A DNA stretch of 64,000 nucleotides from JADCRZ01 sp037718865 (lineage in GTDB: Bacteria; Bacteroidota; Bacteroidia; Chitinophagales; Chitinophagaceae), in assembly GCA_037718865.1 (NCBI GenBank), contig JBBJMP010000009.1:62001-126000 (forward strand). Reading direction: 5' to 3'. How positions within the stretch are numbered: position 1 is the stretch's first letter; every line of letters starts with the position of its first letter. Under the pieces are notes generated by a model. It ran no database searches and was not told the origin of the DNA. It was given only the letters and a program-made list of their open reading frames with translations. Positions 27,034 to 35,468 of the stretch are shown here, in pieces. Both the position numbers and the translations under genes were made by a program.

Positions 27034-27069
27034 TTTAAAAAACCCGGCGAGTAGAAACAAGCCGGGGGT
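27034..27069 (-). terminator. terminator of the minus-strand accessory operon
   Basis: On the minus strand GCCGG and its partner flank a ~12-nt loop and end in GCCGGGTTTTTT. It lies 49 bp beyond the stop of the gene at 27118, and is a good rho-independent terminator. Confidence 0.8.
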
Positions 27070-27117
27070 CATTTAAAAATACTGCCGAATCTAACCCAAT
27101 TAGGGCGGCGTCTTTAT

Positions 27118-27453
27118 TCAGCCGGTCCGCCGGCTTGCTATAATGCTTTTATCATACTTGGCCGAATCAATGCTTGTTTCTTCGAACGGCGCCAGGCTAT
27201 ATTCTTTGCACTTCACATTACTGATCCTGATGAACCTGGAATGAATCGTTATCTCTTTACGTAAGTCCGCGATGCGGCTGTTAAGGTATCCGATACCCAT
27301 ATCCCGGGCCTGCAGGAAGTTGATAGTATTACCATTGCGCAGGTGCTCCAGGAGGAGCTTTTGCTGGTATTGAATGCCCGGCAGGTTTAATTCGGTACCG
27401 GCCGGCATATCACCGGTATGTTCTTTTTCGAAGGGGTTAAATTTGGTTGACAT
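27118..27453 (-). CDS. winged-helix-like hypothetical protein
   Basis: 111 residues. The middle (LLEHLRNGNTINFLQARDMG, YLNSRIADLRKEI) fits a small winged helix-turn-helix of the kind often found in Bacteroidota phage elements. Its start ATGTCAACC shares the ATGTCAA context of four neighbours. Probably a DNA-binding accessory or regulatory protein. Confidence 0.65.
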   Translation of the reverse strand: MSTKFNPFEKEHTGDMPAGTELNLPGIQYQQKLLLEHLRNGNTINFLQARDMGIGYLNSRIADLRKEITIHSRFIRISNVKCKEYSLAPFEETSIDSAKYDKSIIASRRTG

Positions 27454-27490
27454 AAAAATCAGGTTAAAGTGTTTTGTTCAATCAGTCGGG

Positions 27491-27703
27491 TTAATTACAG
27501 TGCCTTTCTAAAAATCTATTTAGCTCCTTCTGAAATTCGTCGTGAGTAATAATTTCCTCTTCGTTTTTTCGGATAATTGGACACATTCTTTCCTGAATCG
27601 AAGATGAACAGGCAGCAAAAGGACATGCTTTTTTCGTGCAGTTGCTGCAGCGATATGATTTGCCACCGTTGGATTGTTGTTTATGATTTAATTCTTTTGA
27701 CAT
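27491..27703 (-). CDS. small Cys-rich hypothetical protein
   Basis: 70 residues with five Cys in SYRCSNCTKKACPFAAC and a further Cys in RMCPII, suggesting a small zinc-binding or Fe-S fold, followed by an acidic helix. It starts 6 bp after the stop of the gene at 27710 and so lies in the same transcript. Not recognised. Confidence 0.6.
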   Translation of the reverse strand: MSKELNHKQQSNGGKSYRCSNCTKKACPFAACSSSIQERMCPIIRKNEEEIITHDEFQKELNRFLERHCN

Positions 27704-27709
27704 ACGTAT

Positions 27710-28201
27710 TCATTTTGAATTGTATTTAATCGTTTCCCAGTACTGCATGTGACCTTTCTGCTCAGGGTTAACATATTCCCGCCACAGTATGTAAACCGCT
27801 TGGTCATCCATGCCGCTGTTCCAGTTCGTCACCTTTTCAAGATCAATCCAGGCGCTTAGCTTTTTCTCCTGACCTAAGAAGTCAAAGAATCTAAGTAGGT
27901 TATGGAAGTATTTTGGAGCGTCACTGCCGTGCTTCTCATGCAATTCTTTTGCATTTTCTGGCTTAAGCATCATGAGCAGTAAATCTTGGATAAAGAAAAA
28001 ATATGTATAGCAGTCAAACCCGTCCTCCAGCTCGTTTATCAAACGGAAAACGTGCTCATCCGGCACAGATCCGACATCCTCGTGCTTCTGCTTTATAGCT
28101 TCGGCAATTATTGATGCGGCCTTCTCTTTTTCTTGGTATGATAAGATCCCGCTGAGGGGGAGTTCGAGTTGAGGCAACGCCTCATTTATCAGTGTTGACA
28201 T
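27710..28201 (-). CDS. hypothetical protein of the element
   Basis: 163 residues, mostly alpha-helical, acidic and soluble (YQEKEKAASIIAEAIKQKHE; Phe/Tyr-rich FDCYTYFFFIQDLLLMML). No family recognised. It is one of a run of small minus-strand genes with the same start context; the gap to the upstream gene is 19 bp. Confidence 0.6.
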   Translation of the reverse strand: MSTLINEALPQLELPLSGILSYQEKEKAASIIAEAIKQKHEDVGSVPDEHVFRLINELEDGFDCYTYFFFIQDLLLMMLKPENAKELHEKHGSDAPKYFHNLLRFFDFLGQEKKLSAWIDLEKVTNWNSGMDDQAVYILWREYVNPEQKGHMQYWETIKYNSK

Positions 28202-28220
28202 AAATCGATTGTTTAAAGGA

Positions 28221-28685
28221 TTAAGGATTGTTTTTTTTGTGCCGGTAATCTGCCGCGTAATGATGCAGGCCGTTAGTTAAGCTGCCGTATTCATCGATGA
28301 TCGTTTCCATTGCCTGCTCAGCCTCGCTGAGCTCATCCTCGGGCGTTTTCAGCACCAGCTCCATAAAATGCAGGATATCGTGCTTGAGGGATTTGTCTGC
28401 AGCATGTTTTTCCAGGTCACAGATGGCGTCAGCGATGACCTGGTAACGGAAGCAGAATTCTCTAAACCCTTTTTCTGTGTAGCCTTCAAAAAAATTGTTT
28501 GAAAGTATATCCAGCAGGTGTTCCATCAGAAACTTGTGGAAGGTGAATGGCGCTGCCTGGGTAGAAAAATGATCGGCTATCAGGTCCGGCCGCTTGATGT
28601 CGTCGCTGTCGTTTAAAGCTCCTTTTTCAGGAAAGGTGAGCTTGAAAGGTGAGTTTTGTTCTTCCCGCTTTGTCTGGTTTGACAT
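28221..28685 (-). CDS. hypothetical protein, MSNQ family start
   Basis: 154 residues, helical and acidic. It shares its first codons (MSNQ) and the preceding leader (CAAATTT before ATG) with the gene at 29441 but little else. The middle FHKFLMEHLLDILSNNFFEG suggests a helical bundle. Function unknown. Confidence 0.6.
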   Translation of the reverse strand: MSNQTKREEQNSPFKLTFPEKGALNDSDDIKRPDLIADHFSTQAAPFTFHKFLMEHLLDILSNNFFEGYTEKGFREFCFRYQVIADAICDLEKHAADKSLKHDILHFMELVLKTPEDELSEAEQAMETIIDEYGSLTNGLHHYAADYRHKKNNP

Positions 28686-28733
28686 AAATTTGTAATTGAA
28701 TATTAGGAAATGGTTTTTGAACCGTTTTAATCA

Positions 28734-28764
28734 AAGCCTGGGCAGGTACCAGCTGCCCGGGCTT
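28734..28764 (-). terminator. strong hairpin between small genes
   Basis: AAGCCTGGGCAG (28734-28745) pairs with CTGCCCGGGCTT (28753-28764) around a 7-nt loop, a 12-bp stem with one G-U pair. It lies between the 44-residue membrane-protein gene and the gene starting at 28685. It is followed by T-rich sequence on both strands, so direction is not certain. Confidence 0.65.
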
Positions 28765-28828
28765 TTCATTTTAGTTACTGCCTCTTAGTTGGCGTGTTTG
28801 ATTTGGTCATACGCTTGAGTTTAGTTTA

Positions 28829-28963
28829 TCAAATAAGTTTCCTCTTGTTGTGTACGTACAGCACTACTGCCGGTACAATAAATATTAATGCTACACAAAG
28901 CAGGCTGATATATAGATCCTGGTAAGTCATAATGTTGTCGGTCTGGCTGAATATTTCTTTCAT
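28829..28963 (-). CDS. 44-residue single-helix membrane protein
   Basis: MKEIFSQTDNIMTYQDLY, then one membrane helix (ISLLCVALIFIVPAVVLYV), then a basic tail HNKRKLI. An amphipathic start, one helix and a positive end suggest an inner-membrane anchor with the tail in the cytoplasm. No family recognised. Small membrane proteins of this kind on phage elements can be exclusion or holin-like factors, which here is only a possibility. Confidence 0.55.
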   Translation of the reverse strand: MKEIFSQTDNIMTYQDLYISLLCVALIFIVPAVVLYVHNKRKLI

Positions 28964-29150
28964 GGTTATTTTATTTAAGGTTATTATTTCGCATTCTAAG
29001 ACCATTTAAGGCCATTCTACTTGCGGATGTACTTTGCATTCACTTTTAAGCTATCGCTTAACCTTGACCGGTATCCGCTTGATCCGGTGCATTCGACTCA
29101 TTTTCTTCAAGGGTTATTGTACGGAGTTAAAAAACGGACCTCAAGTTTGA

Positions 29151-29414
29151 TCAATTGCAATAAGATTCCTGGCAATGAGGGCAGCCTGTTATGTGTGATA
29201 TGCCGGCAGATTCCACTGATACGCCGGTATGATAACTGCCGCGATCGACTTGTTCATATATGTTGCGCCTGCAACCATAGCAAACTCCCTTGTAGGGTGC
29301 AAAATGCGGTTCGCGCGTTTGCTTACATAGCCTGCCTTGAGCCTCAGCGGCTTTAAGTACATCGAAAGTTTCGGGTTTCGTTATCCGGACGGGTTCTATT
29401 AAAAGAGTGTTCAT
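29151..29414 (-). CDS. small zinc-ribbon-like hypothetical protein
   Basis: 87 residues with two CxxC pairs (VCYGC and GCPHC) and another Cys in QESYC, a pattern for one zinc site. It is part of the minus-strand accessory group. Function unknown. Confidence 0.6.
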   Translation of the reverse strand: MNTLLIEPVRITKPETFDVLKAAEAQGRLCKQTREPHFAPYKGVCYGCRRNIYEQVDRGSYHTGVSVESAGISHITGCPHCQESYCN

Positions 29415-29440
29415 GATTATCTGGTTTTGAGGTTTTTAAA

Positions 29441-29962
29441 TTAGGCGCGAGTTTCGGTCATGGCAAGGGATCTGGCCAGTTGTTTCAGGTAGGGCTCCTT
29501 CGCCTTAGCTGCGATCCTTCTCAAGGAGTTAAGGTATTCGTAGCTTACCAGGAAGCTGATCCAATGATACTGGCTGAACGTGCTCATGAACTCTTTCAAT
29601 GTTTCCTCGGCCTCATGGCAGTTTTGCACATGGTTGCCGCACTCGTCCGGGTAGTTGTATTCAGCTTCGTAAAAGACGATGATCTCGCCCTCGATCTCCT
29701 CAAACCGGGAGATATAGCTTTGCTTCTCTAGCTGGGTAGCCATCTGCTCGGAAGTGGCAATGAAGTCGATCTCTTTCGCGCCGAGTTGGTAGGCGCAATG
29801 AACGCCCTGTTCGTCGGTGAAGCTCCAGTCAATGACTTTCATTGCTGAGCGGAGCTCGGAAGTGGTCCTGTAGTCGGCTGCTGTGCCTTTAGAATGTGAG
29901 TTAGAAGGGGAATCACCGGATTTACCACTGTTGTGGGTTTGCCCGGATGGCTGATTTGACAT
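29441..29962 (-). CDS. hypothetical protein, MSNQ family start
   Basis: 173 residues: a low-complexity Ser/Gly/Asn-rich N-terminus (about 1-30) and a folded remainder (WSFTDEQGVHCAYQLGAKEI...; HWISFLVSYEYLNSLRRIA). Not recognised. It is divergent from the gene at 30155 and shares the CAAATTT-ATG leader with the gene at 28221. Confidence 0.6.
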   Translation of the reverse strand: MSNQPSGQTHNSGKSGDSPSNSHSKGTAADYRTTSELRSAMKVIDWSFTDEQGVHCAYQLGAKEIDFIATSEQMATQLEKQSYISRFEEIEGEIIVFYEAEYNYPDECGNHVQNCHEAEETLKEFMSTFSQYHWISFLVSYEYLNSLRRIAAKAKEPYLKQLARSLAMTETRA

Positions 29963-30118
29963 AAATTTGCCGTTGAATAGGTTTTTTTAATCTTTCAAGA
30001 AGGGTCGCTTCAACTTTAGACGGAAAAGCGGCCTTTTCTTTTATCAATTCAAATATACTTTAAATAATTAATTATGCAAATAATTAAAGAACTATTTTAA
30101 GAATTATTTTTTTAAACA

Positions 30119-30150
30119 TTTGCACAACAACTGCAGGATATATACTTTTG
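30119..30150 (+). promoter_or_regulatory. Bacteroidota-type promoter, probably giving a leaderless mRNA
   Basis: TTTG at 30119-30122 and TACTTTTG (TAnnTTTG) at 30143-30150 are separated by 20 bp, close to the -33/-7 consensus of Bacteroidota. The ATG at 30155 lies only 5 bp after the -7 box, so transcription should start at or within a few bases of the start codon. Confidence 0.75.
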
Positions 30151-30154
30151 CTAC

Positions 30155-30343
30155 ATGGCACGCCCTAAAAAATTACACCCCAATGAAATGGAAAGGACTT
30201 CATTGTATTTGCGGTCTGAAAGCATGAGGTCGATTAAGTATATTTCCTTCAGAGACGAAAGGACGCTGAAGGATATTATTGATGATGCTCTGGTCGAGTA
30301 TATTACCAAATGGGAGAAGAAGAATGGCCCGATACCCAGGTGA
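30155..30343 (+). CDS. small ribbon-helix-helix-like protein
   Basis: 62 residues. ERTSLYLRSESMRSIKYISF followed by ERTLKDIIDDALVEYITKWE has the strand-helix-helix pattern of Arc/CopG-type DNA-binding proteins. The gene at 35469 encodes the same pattern. It is probably a small repressor or plasmid-type regulator. It has a near-consensus promoter with little or no leader. Confidence 0.7.
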   Translation: MARPKKLHPNEMERTSLYLRSESMRSIKYISFRDERTLKDIIDDALVEYITKWEKKNGPIPR

Positions 30344-30417
30344 TTTTCGTAAAAAAATACGTGAAGGAAGATCATGTTATATGGAAAGAAATAGACAATA
30401 ATCCCGGGACCTTTTAA
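30310..30417 (+). CDS. possible 35-residue overlapping ORF
   Basis: Begins with ATG inside the 3' end of the ribbon-helix-helix gene in another frame (MGEEEWPDTQVIFVKKYVKE...) and runs to TAA 30415-30417. The composition is protein-like and extends beyond the overlap. Being downstream of a CopG-like gene it could be a toxin-like partner, but there is no homology evidence and it may be chance. Confidence 0.3.
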   Translation: MGEEEWPDTQVIFVKKYVKEDHVIWKEIDNNPGTF

Positions 30418-30678
30418 GTTTCTAAAATTGAAGCGTTATACCCTTAAATTTTCTTTTCACTACTCAAATTCGAGTTTTTAATTTTTGTATGATTGGAACT
30501 TTGTTTGTATAATTGCTCATCCCACTATCAAGACATCCCTTGACCTTATGATTTAATTTTCGGTTTATCCGTTCCTGATTTTATAACGATTTTACTCGGC
30601 AATAGTACCTCTAATACAAACGTCGTGTATAATTCCTATTCCTTCACCCCAACTGTTAACTTCTTATATTTATAACGC
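30418..30678. other. intergenic upstream of the DUF4041 gene, no gene seen
   Basis: AT-rich stretch with no supported coding sequence; presumably contains the promoter of the gene at 30679. Confidence 0.5.
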
Positions 30679-32340
30679 ATGCTGTTCTTCAATAAAACTA
30701 AAAAACTCCTGAAAGAAGCCCTAGGCGAAATCGAGAAACTCAAAGAGGAAAATAGTGAGCTTCAAACAAAATACACACCTATATTGGATATCCATAAAGA
30801 AATTGAAATTAAAAAAATTGAAGTTCATAACCTTCAAGATAGTATCAAACAATTATGCGACAGCCAGTCTTCTTTACTTCAGAGCCTATCCAATTTAGCT
30901 CATCAAAAGGGTGACAAACAAAAGGAAATAATCGCACTAGAAACCGAAATTAAAACATCAAGTGAAAAGAAGGAAAAAGTTTCGGGGCAATTACTGGAAT
31001 TACAAAAAAATATTTCGGAGAGGCAGCAAATAAACGAAGCCTTACAGAACCAGTTTGCAGAAGCAACCAATAAATACCAAGAGACTCAAAAAAATGATAA
31101 CGATTTAAAAGCTGAAGCAGAGTTTATGAAAGTTGAAATTAACGACTTGAAATTGAAGTTTCAGCCATTAAATGAAACATACCAAGATGCTATAATAATT
31201 TACCATGATTTAGAAAAGCAGATAAGTCTATACAAAGACACGCTGGAACTTTCGGAATATGGCTTATATCAATCCAAGTTCTCGTTTGATTTGCCTGAGC
31301 AATATAAAACTGCGCTCGAAATTAATTGTCATAAGCAAAAAAACCTAATCACTGCAGAGTCAGCCATTAAATGTTATACAGAATGGATGGTAGGAGGTAG
31401 CGCTGCTGAAGGACGAAAAATGACAAAGCAATATACCAAATTGATGCTTTATGCTTTCAACGGGGAATGTGATGGGCTTATCGCAAAAGTCAAGTGGAAC
31501 AATGCCTCAAAAACTGAATTAAGAATATTGCAAACATTCAATAACGTCAATAAACTTGGAAATACACATAATATTCTCATTACACAGGAATATCTTAATC
31601 TCAAAATAGAAGAACTTTCCTTAACGTATGAATATGAGCAAAAAAGATATGAAGTAAAAGAAGAACAGAGACAAATAAGAGAACAAATGAGAGAAGAGGA
31701 AAAAGCACAAAAAGAGTTTGAGAAGGCACAGAGTGAAGCGGAAGATGAAGAGAGGAAATATCAAAAAGCGTTGGATAAGGCGAGACAGGAATTAAACACC
31801 AACTTTGCCAATCCATTTCAGATTGAAGCGCTTAATGAAAAAATAAAAGTACTAGAAAGCAATTTGCAAAAAGCACATGAAAAAAAGGAACGGGCAATTT
31901 CCTTAGCTCAAATGACAAAGGTTGGCCACATCTACGTTATATCAAATATTGGTTCTTTCGGAGAAAATGTTTATAAGATTGGAATGACCAGACGATTAGA
32001 TCCTTTAGAAAGAGTCAAGGAATTAGGTGATGCATCTGTTCCTTTTCATTTTGATATACACGCTATTATATATTCAGAAAATGCCCCTCAGTTAGAATAT
32101 GAATTGCATAAGAAATTTAAGGACCGAAGGATAAATAGAATTAATTATAAAAAGGAGTTCTTTCGTGTAACATTGGATGAAATCGAAGCGTTTGTAAACG
32201 AACATGCAAATGCGGAGATTGAATTTACAAAACTTGCAGAAGCAAGAGAATATAGAGAGACGCTTACATTACTTGAACAACTTAACGCAATAATAGGCTT
32301 CCCAAAAGATGGGAACAACTTCCCAAAAAGCCTAATGTAA
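30679..32340 (+). CDS. DUF4041 / T5orf172 (GIY-YIG) coiled-coil nuclease-like protein
   Basis: 553 residues. Long coiled coil (about 8-190), a DUF4041-type middle (about 190-320), a second charged coiled coil (about 325-410) and a C-terminal T5orf172 domain of the GIY-YIG superfamily. The latter reads VGHIYVISNIGSFGENVYKIGMT, where HIYV and YKIG take the place of GIY and YIG, then RLDPLERVKELGDASVPF and a late Glu-rich helix. Proteins of this architecture are common on phages and islands; defence or phage-exclusion roles have been proposed but are not proven. Plus-strand cargo within a minus-strand module. Confidence 0.85.
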   Translation: MLFFNKTKKLLKEALGEIEKLKEENSELQTKYTPILDIHKEIEIKKIEVHNLQDSIKQLCDSQSSLLQSLSNLAHQKGDKQKEIIALETEIKTSSEKKEKVSGQLLELQKNISERQQINEALQNQFAEATNKYQETQKNDNDLKAEAEFMKVEINDLKLKFQPLNETYQDAIIIYHDLEKQISLYKDTLELSEYGLYQSKFSFDLPEQYKTALEINCHKQKNLITAESAIKCYTEWMVGGSAAEGRKMTKQYTKLMLYAFNGECDGLIAKVKWNNASKTELRILQTFNNVNKLGNTHNILITQEYLNLKIEELSLTYEYEQKRYEVKEEQRQIREQMREEEKAQKEFEKAQSEAEDEERKYQKALDKARQELNTNFANPFQIEALNEKIKVLESNLQKAHEKKERAISLAQMTKVGHIYVISNIGSFGENVYKIGMTRRLDPLERVKELGDASVPFHFDIHAIIYSENAPQLEYELHKKFKDRRINRINYKKEFFRVTLDEIEAFVNEHANAEIEFTKLAEAREYRETLTLLEQLNAIIGFPKDGNNFPKSLM

Positions 32341-32440
32341 AACGGACTACGGCCTTTATTTAAAATGCGTTTTGGGGTATCAAAAAATGAACGGTTGGAT
32401 ATCTACAGCCGAAACGTAATATTACGGTGTTAATCAATAA

Positions 32441-32554
32441 TTTCTAGCCGATAGGGTAAAGGAGCTCGGTAAAAGCCGCTGGATGACGCAACAAGAGGCA
32501 ATGCAGGAAATAGGCTGCCGTAGAACTAAGATAACCGAGCTCCGGTATGATTGA
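32441..32554 (+). pseudogene. short HTH-like remnant
   Basis: 37 codons read FLADRVKELGKSRWMTQQEA and ...CRRTKITELRYD before TGA. They resemble the first helix-turn-helix of an excisionase-type protein and then stop abruptly. There is no clear start codon. Low confidence. Confidence 0.28.
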
Positions 32555-32956
32555 TCAATTGAGTGGCGCTTTTCGAGCAATCTTTTTATTGCCTGCCTTT
32601 GCCTTCTCCTTCGCCTGCTCACCGGTCCCTACAACAGCCTTGTCTATATAAGGTGCCACAAAGGGGCTGCCCATATAACATTCCATAATAGTCCGTAATA
32701 CCTCGGCGGTTGATTGCTCGACGAAATCGAAAAAGTCTTCGAACGGTATGGACGGTTGTTCATCCTTTCTCAAACAGTTGTTGCAATATCCTGCATAGAT
32801 TAGATGCGCCACATCCGCCTGGGTTAATTCATCTCCGCTAAACAACATAGGATTGCCTTTTACCTTCTCCCGGATTTGTAAAAGTGCTGCAGAGGCGAAT
32901 TTTATGCCTATTTCCTGGTTGTTGATTTTAATTTGCGTGTAACCGTTAGTACTCAT
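32555..32956 (-). CDS. possible phage tail assembly chaperone
   Basis: 133 residues, IKINNQEIGIKFASAALLQI, then helices with a Cys pair (YCNNC) and a Lys/Ala-rich tail. It lies in the same strand and module as the tape-measure gene, though here one gene intervenes. Position, size and the opening suggest a tail assembly chaperone; there is no visible frameshift extension. Assignment is by context. Confidence 0.5.
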   Translation of the reverse strand: MSTNGYTQIKINNQEIGIKFASAALLQIREKVKGNPMLFSGDELTQADVAHLIYAGYCNNCLRKDEQPSIPFEDFFDFVEQSTAEVLRTIMECYMGSPFVAPYIDKAVVGTGEQAKEKAKAGNKKIARKAPLN

Positions 32957-32989
32957 GCTTATTTTAGTTGTTTATTCTAGTTCGATTCA

Positions 32990-33430
32990 CTAAAGCCCCC
33001 AGGGCGTTTTTACCGGGTTAAAGCCGATTGTCAGCCTCCCTATTTCCGTCTGGATGCCCGTTTCTCCAATTAATAGACCTCCAGGAATTATCTTAATATT
33101 CTTGGCGGTATGCCTGATATTCTTGTCAAATGTTATCAATGTAGCAAATGATTGCTCCTCTATGGCCTTCGCAATAAAATTAAGATTTGCTTTTGTAGAT
33201 GTTTCGGTATGCCCGAATCCAAATTTTAAAATGCCGCAAGACGGAAGTATCCAGTTATTCGGGGCCTCCGAACATTTTACAGGGGTTGAGACTATACCAA
33301 AGTAACTGCCTGTAATTCCTGACGGATATAGGTACTGAGCTGTTATTTCTAAATAACATATGCCGTTTTCAGAACTGGATGAATTCGCATGTTTTACAAG
33401 GCGGTTAACTAAATCTGTTAAATGTCCCAT
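32990..33430 (-). CDS. hypothetical protein of the tail module
   Basis: 146 residues, beta-rich, with aromatic strands (ICYLEITAQYLYPSGITGSYF). Located between the chaperone-like gene and the tape measure. Could be a minor tail protein. No family recognised. Confidence 0.5.
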   Translation of the reverse strand: MGHLTDLVNRLVKHANSSSSENGICYLEITAQYLYPSGITGSYFGIVSTPVKCSEAPNNWILPSCGILKFGFGHTETSTKANLNFIAKAIEEQSFATLITFDKNIRHTAKNIKIIPGGLLIGETGIQTEIGRLTIGFNPVKTPWGL

Positions 33431-33460
33431 AAATAGAATTTTTTATTAATTGTTATTTCT

Positions 33461-35458
33461 TTACGAAAATGAGCCTCCCCATCGATTCTCCTCTCTACGA
33501 AACACCACCCTTAAGTCTGATCCTTTGATCGTTATATCAGGTATGAATATCTGACTTCCTCCGCCACCCATTGACCTTACGATACCCGGCATTTGACTCA
33601 ATGGTATTATAGCCTCCGGGCCCGCTTCACCGACAATTCCAAAATGGGCACGTGTAGTAATACCACCCTCGGCATTTTTGGTTGGGTTTAATAGTCCCCC
33701 TAAGCCAGACAATGCACCAAACAAGCCTTTAAATTGCGATCCAAATTTTACAGCATTGGCCGTTCCGCCTGTAGCAAGTGCAATAATGCCCGCGAATATA
33801 GCCGCTGTCACCGCTGCTGCTGCAAGTTTAGCTACCACTTGTTTTATAGCTTCCCCAAAGGATTTAAGGATATTCTGACCCCCTGTAAATATGCTTTCAA
33901 AAACTCCCATGAAAGCAGGGCCAAGGAGATTATTTAATACGGCGGACAACTTTTCAGCTTGCGTTATTGCCTCGGTGAAAGGAGGTGTTATTTTTAGGCC
34001 GGCATTTTGTAATGGAGCGCCTAGCGTCGCTAATGAAGTATTTACATCCCTAATCGATTTAATTAATCCGTTAACGTCTTGATTTTCGTCTAGCTTAATC
34101 CCTACTTTAGCACTTACATTCGCGGCATGCATGATAGCATCGATAGAACGCTGCAGCTGTAGTTTGAACTCTTGCGGGTCTATACCCAGGTTTTTTGTAT
34201 CGCGGACAATCAATCTAATTTTGAAATCCCGCAATTCAAACTCTTCTTTTTTTAGTAACCGGCCAGTTATTGCTTTTAGTTCCTCGAGCTGGGCGATACG
34301 TTCTTTAAGGAAATCCAGTGTCGCATCTGCAGGTGATTTTGGAGTTTTACCAACTTTACCAGGTGGCGTAGTTTCAGCGGATCTAAACTTCAGTGTCGCC
34401 GCTGTAGCCTCTCCTATTTTAGCAGTTAATAAATTATACTGGCTCTGCAGTGCCTGAACTATTCCCTGTTGATCTTTTACCGCATTCCTAGCTGCATCCG
34501 TGGAGACTTTGGATGTTAACGATCCGGAGAGTACTGGCACAGGCGATCGGCCTAACTCCTTCGTTAAAGACCTATGATCTTTCTCTGCTTTTTTCTGAGC
34601 CTCGGTAAGTTTTTCAAGTTTGGCATTCTCTATATCCAATCCTGAAGCAACCTTTCCGAACTCATCAGTTAAGCCTTTTACCCTTGCCTGTGCAATGATA
34701 GCTTGAGTGTATTCTTTGACCCTACCTGTAAGGATTTGTAAGCTCTTGTCTTCTAACGTTAGGTCGCCGAAGTAGCTCTTGTTGATATTATGCAACTGCT
34801 CTAATGCGATCTTCTTCTCAGCGTACGTTTTATGCGTATCCCTAAGGGCAACAACCAGAGCATTAACTTTAACGATCTCTACATCGGTGTTTGCTACGGC
34901 TGCGCTCTGAATATCCCTGATTGGCCGTATTAGTTCCTGCAAGGCGTTTCTAGCCTCTTTAGCACCTTTAGCTGAGGAGAACAGCTTGTCACCAAAGGCA
35001 GCAAGTAATCCGGTTCCGATGGATACCGCAAGCCCTAAACCTGCACCTCCTGCCAACCCAGATACCAGGGCCTTTAAGGCTCCGCCTGTTGTGCCCGTCT
35101 CAGTCTTCAATCGTTGAAAAGATTCTAATAGAGGATTAATGTTGTTCGATATGCCTATGAACCCAAAAGGTGCATCTTGGGCGATGCGACCAAGGTTCAT
35201 CAACGCGTTACTGGCCTGATTAGCGCCAGGGGCAATGCCTCCCAAACCTGCACCTAATTCTTTAAACCCCTTGATGCCCTTAATTAATGACTGGGTATGG
35301 ATTATTTGTTTATTAAGCTCCGACACGCCTTTAGGACTTGTTGCCGTTCCAAGGGCTGACTGAAACCCCTTAAGCTCTTTTTGTACCTGTGCTAAAGACT
35401 TGGTAACCTCATGAATGTCGGCACCAATCTTTATTCGCAAAACACCATCGTCTGCCAT
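33461..35458 (-). CDS. phage tail tape-measure-like protein
   Basis: 665 residues. The N-terminal helical segment (HEVTKSLAQVQKELKGFQ) is followed by repeated Gly/Ala-rich hydrophobic stretches (SGLAGGAGLGLAVSIGTGLL; KLAAAAVTAAIFAGIIALA) and the typical late phrase ARAHFGIVGEAGPEAIIPL (residue 1 of it is Thr-Arg here, TRAHFG). It is the only clear structural phage gene of the element. It is short for a tape measure; in the usual relation of length to tail it would imply a tail of about 100 nm. That estimate is inference. Confidence 0.85.
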   Translation of the reverse strand: MADDGVLRIKIGADIHEVTKSLAQVQKELKGFQSALGTATSPKGVSELNKQIIHTQSLIKGIKGFKELGAGLGGIAPGANQASNALMNLGRIAQDAPFGFIGISNNINPLLESFQRLKTETGTTGGALKALVSGLAGGAGLGLAVSIGTGLLAAFGDKLFSSAKGAKEARNALQELIRPIRDIQSAAVANTDVEIVKVNALVVALRDTHKTYAEKKIALEQLHNINKSYFGDLTLEDKSLQILTGRVKEYTQAIIAQARVKGLTDEFGKVASGLDIENAKLEKLTEAQKKAEKDHRSLTKELGRSPVPVLSGSLTSKVSTDAARNAVKDQQGIVQALQSQYNLLTAKIGEATAATLKFRSAETTPPGKVGKTPKSPADATLDFLKERIAQLEELKAITGRLLKKEEFELRDFKIRLIVRDTKNLGIDPQEFKLQLQRSIDAIMHAANVSAKVGIKLDENQDVNGLIKSIRDVNTSLATLGAPLQNAGLKITPPFTEAITQAEKLSAVLNNLLGPAFMGVFESIFTGGQNILKSFGEAIKQVVAKLAAAAVTAAIFAGIIALATGGTANAVKFGSQFKGLFGALSGLGGLLNPTKNAEGGITTRAHFGIVGEAGPEAIIPLSQMPGIVRSMGGGGSQIFIPDITIKGSDLRVVFRREENRWGGSFS

Positions 35459-35468
35459 GATATTTATT

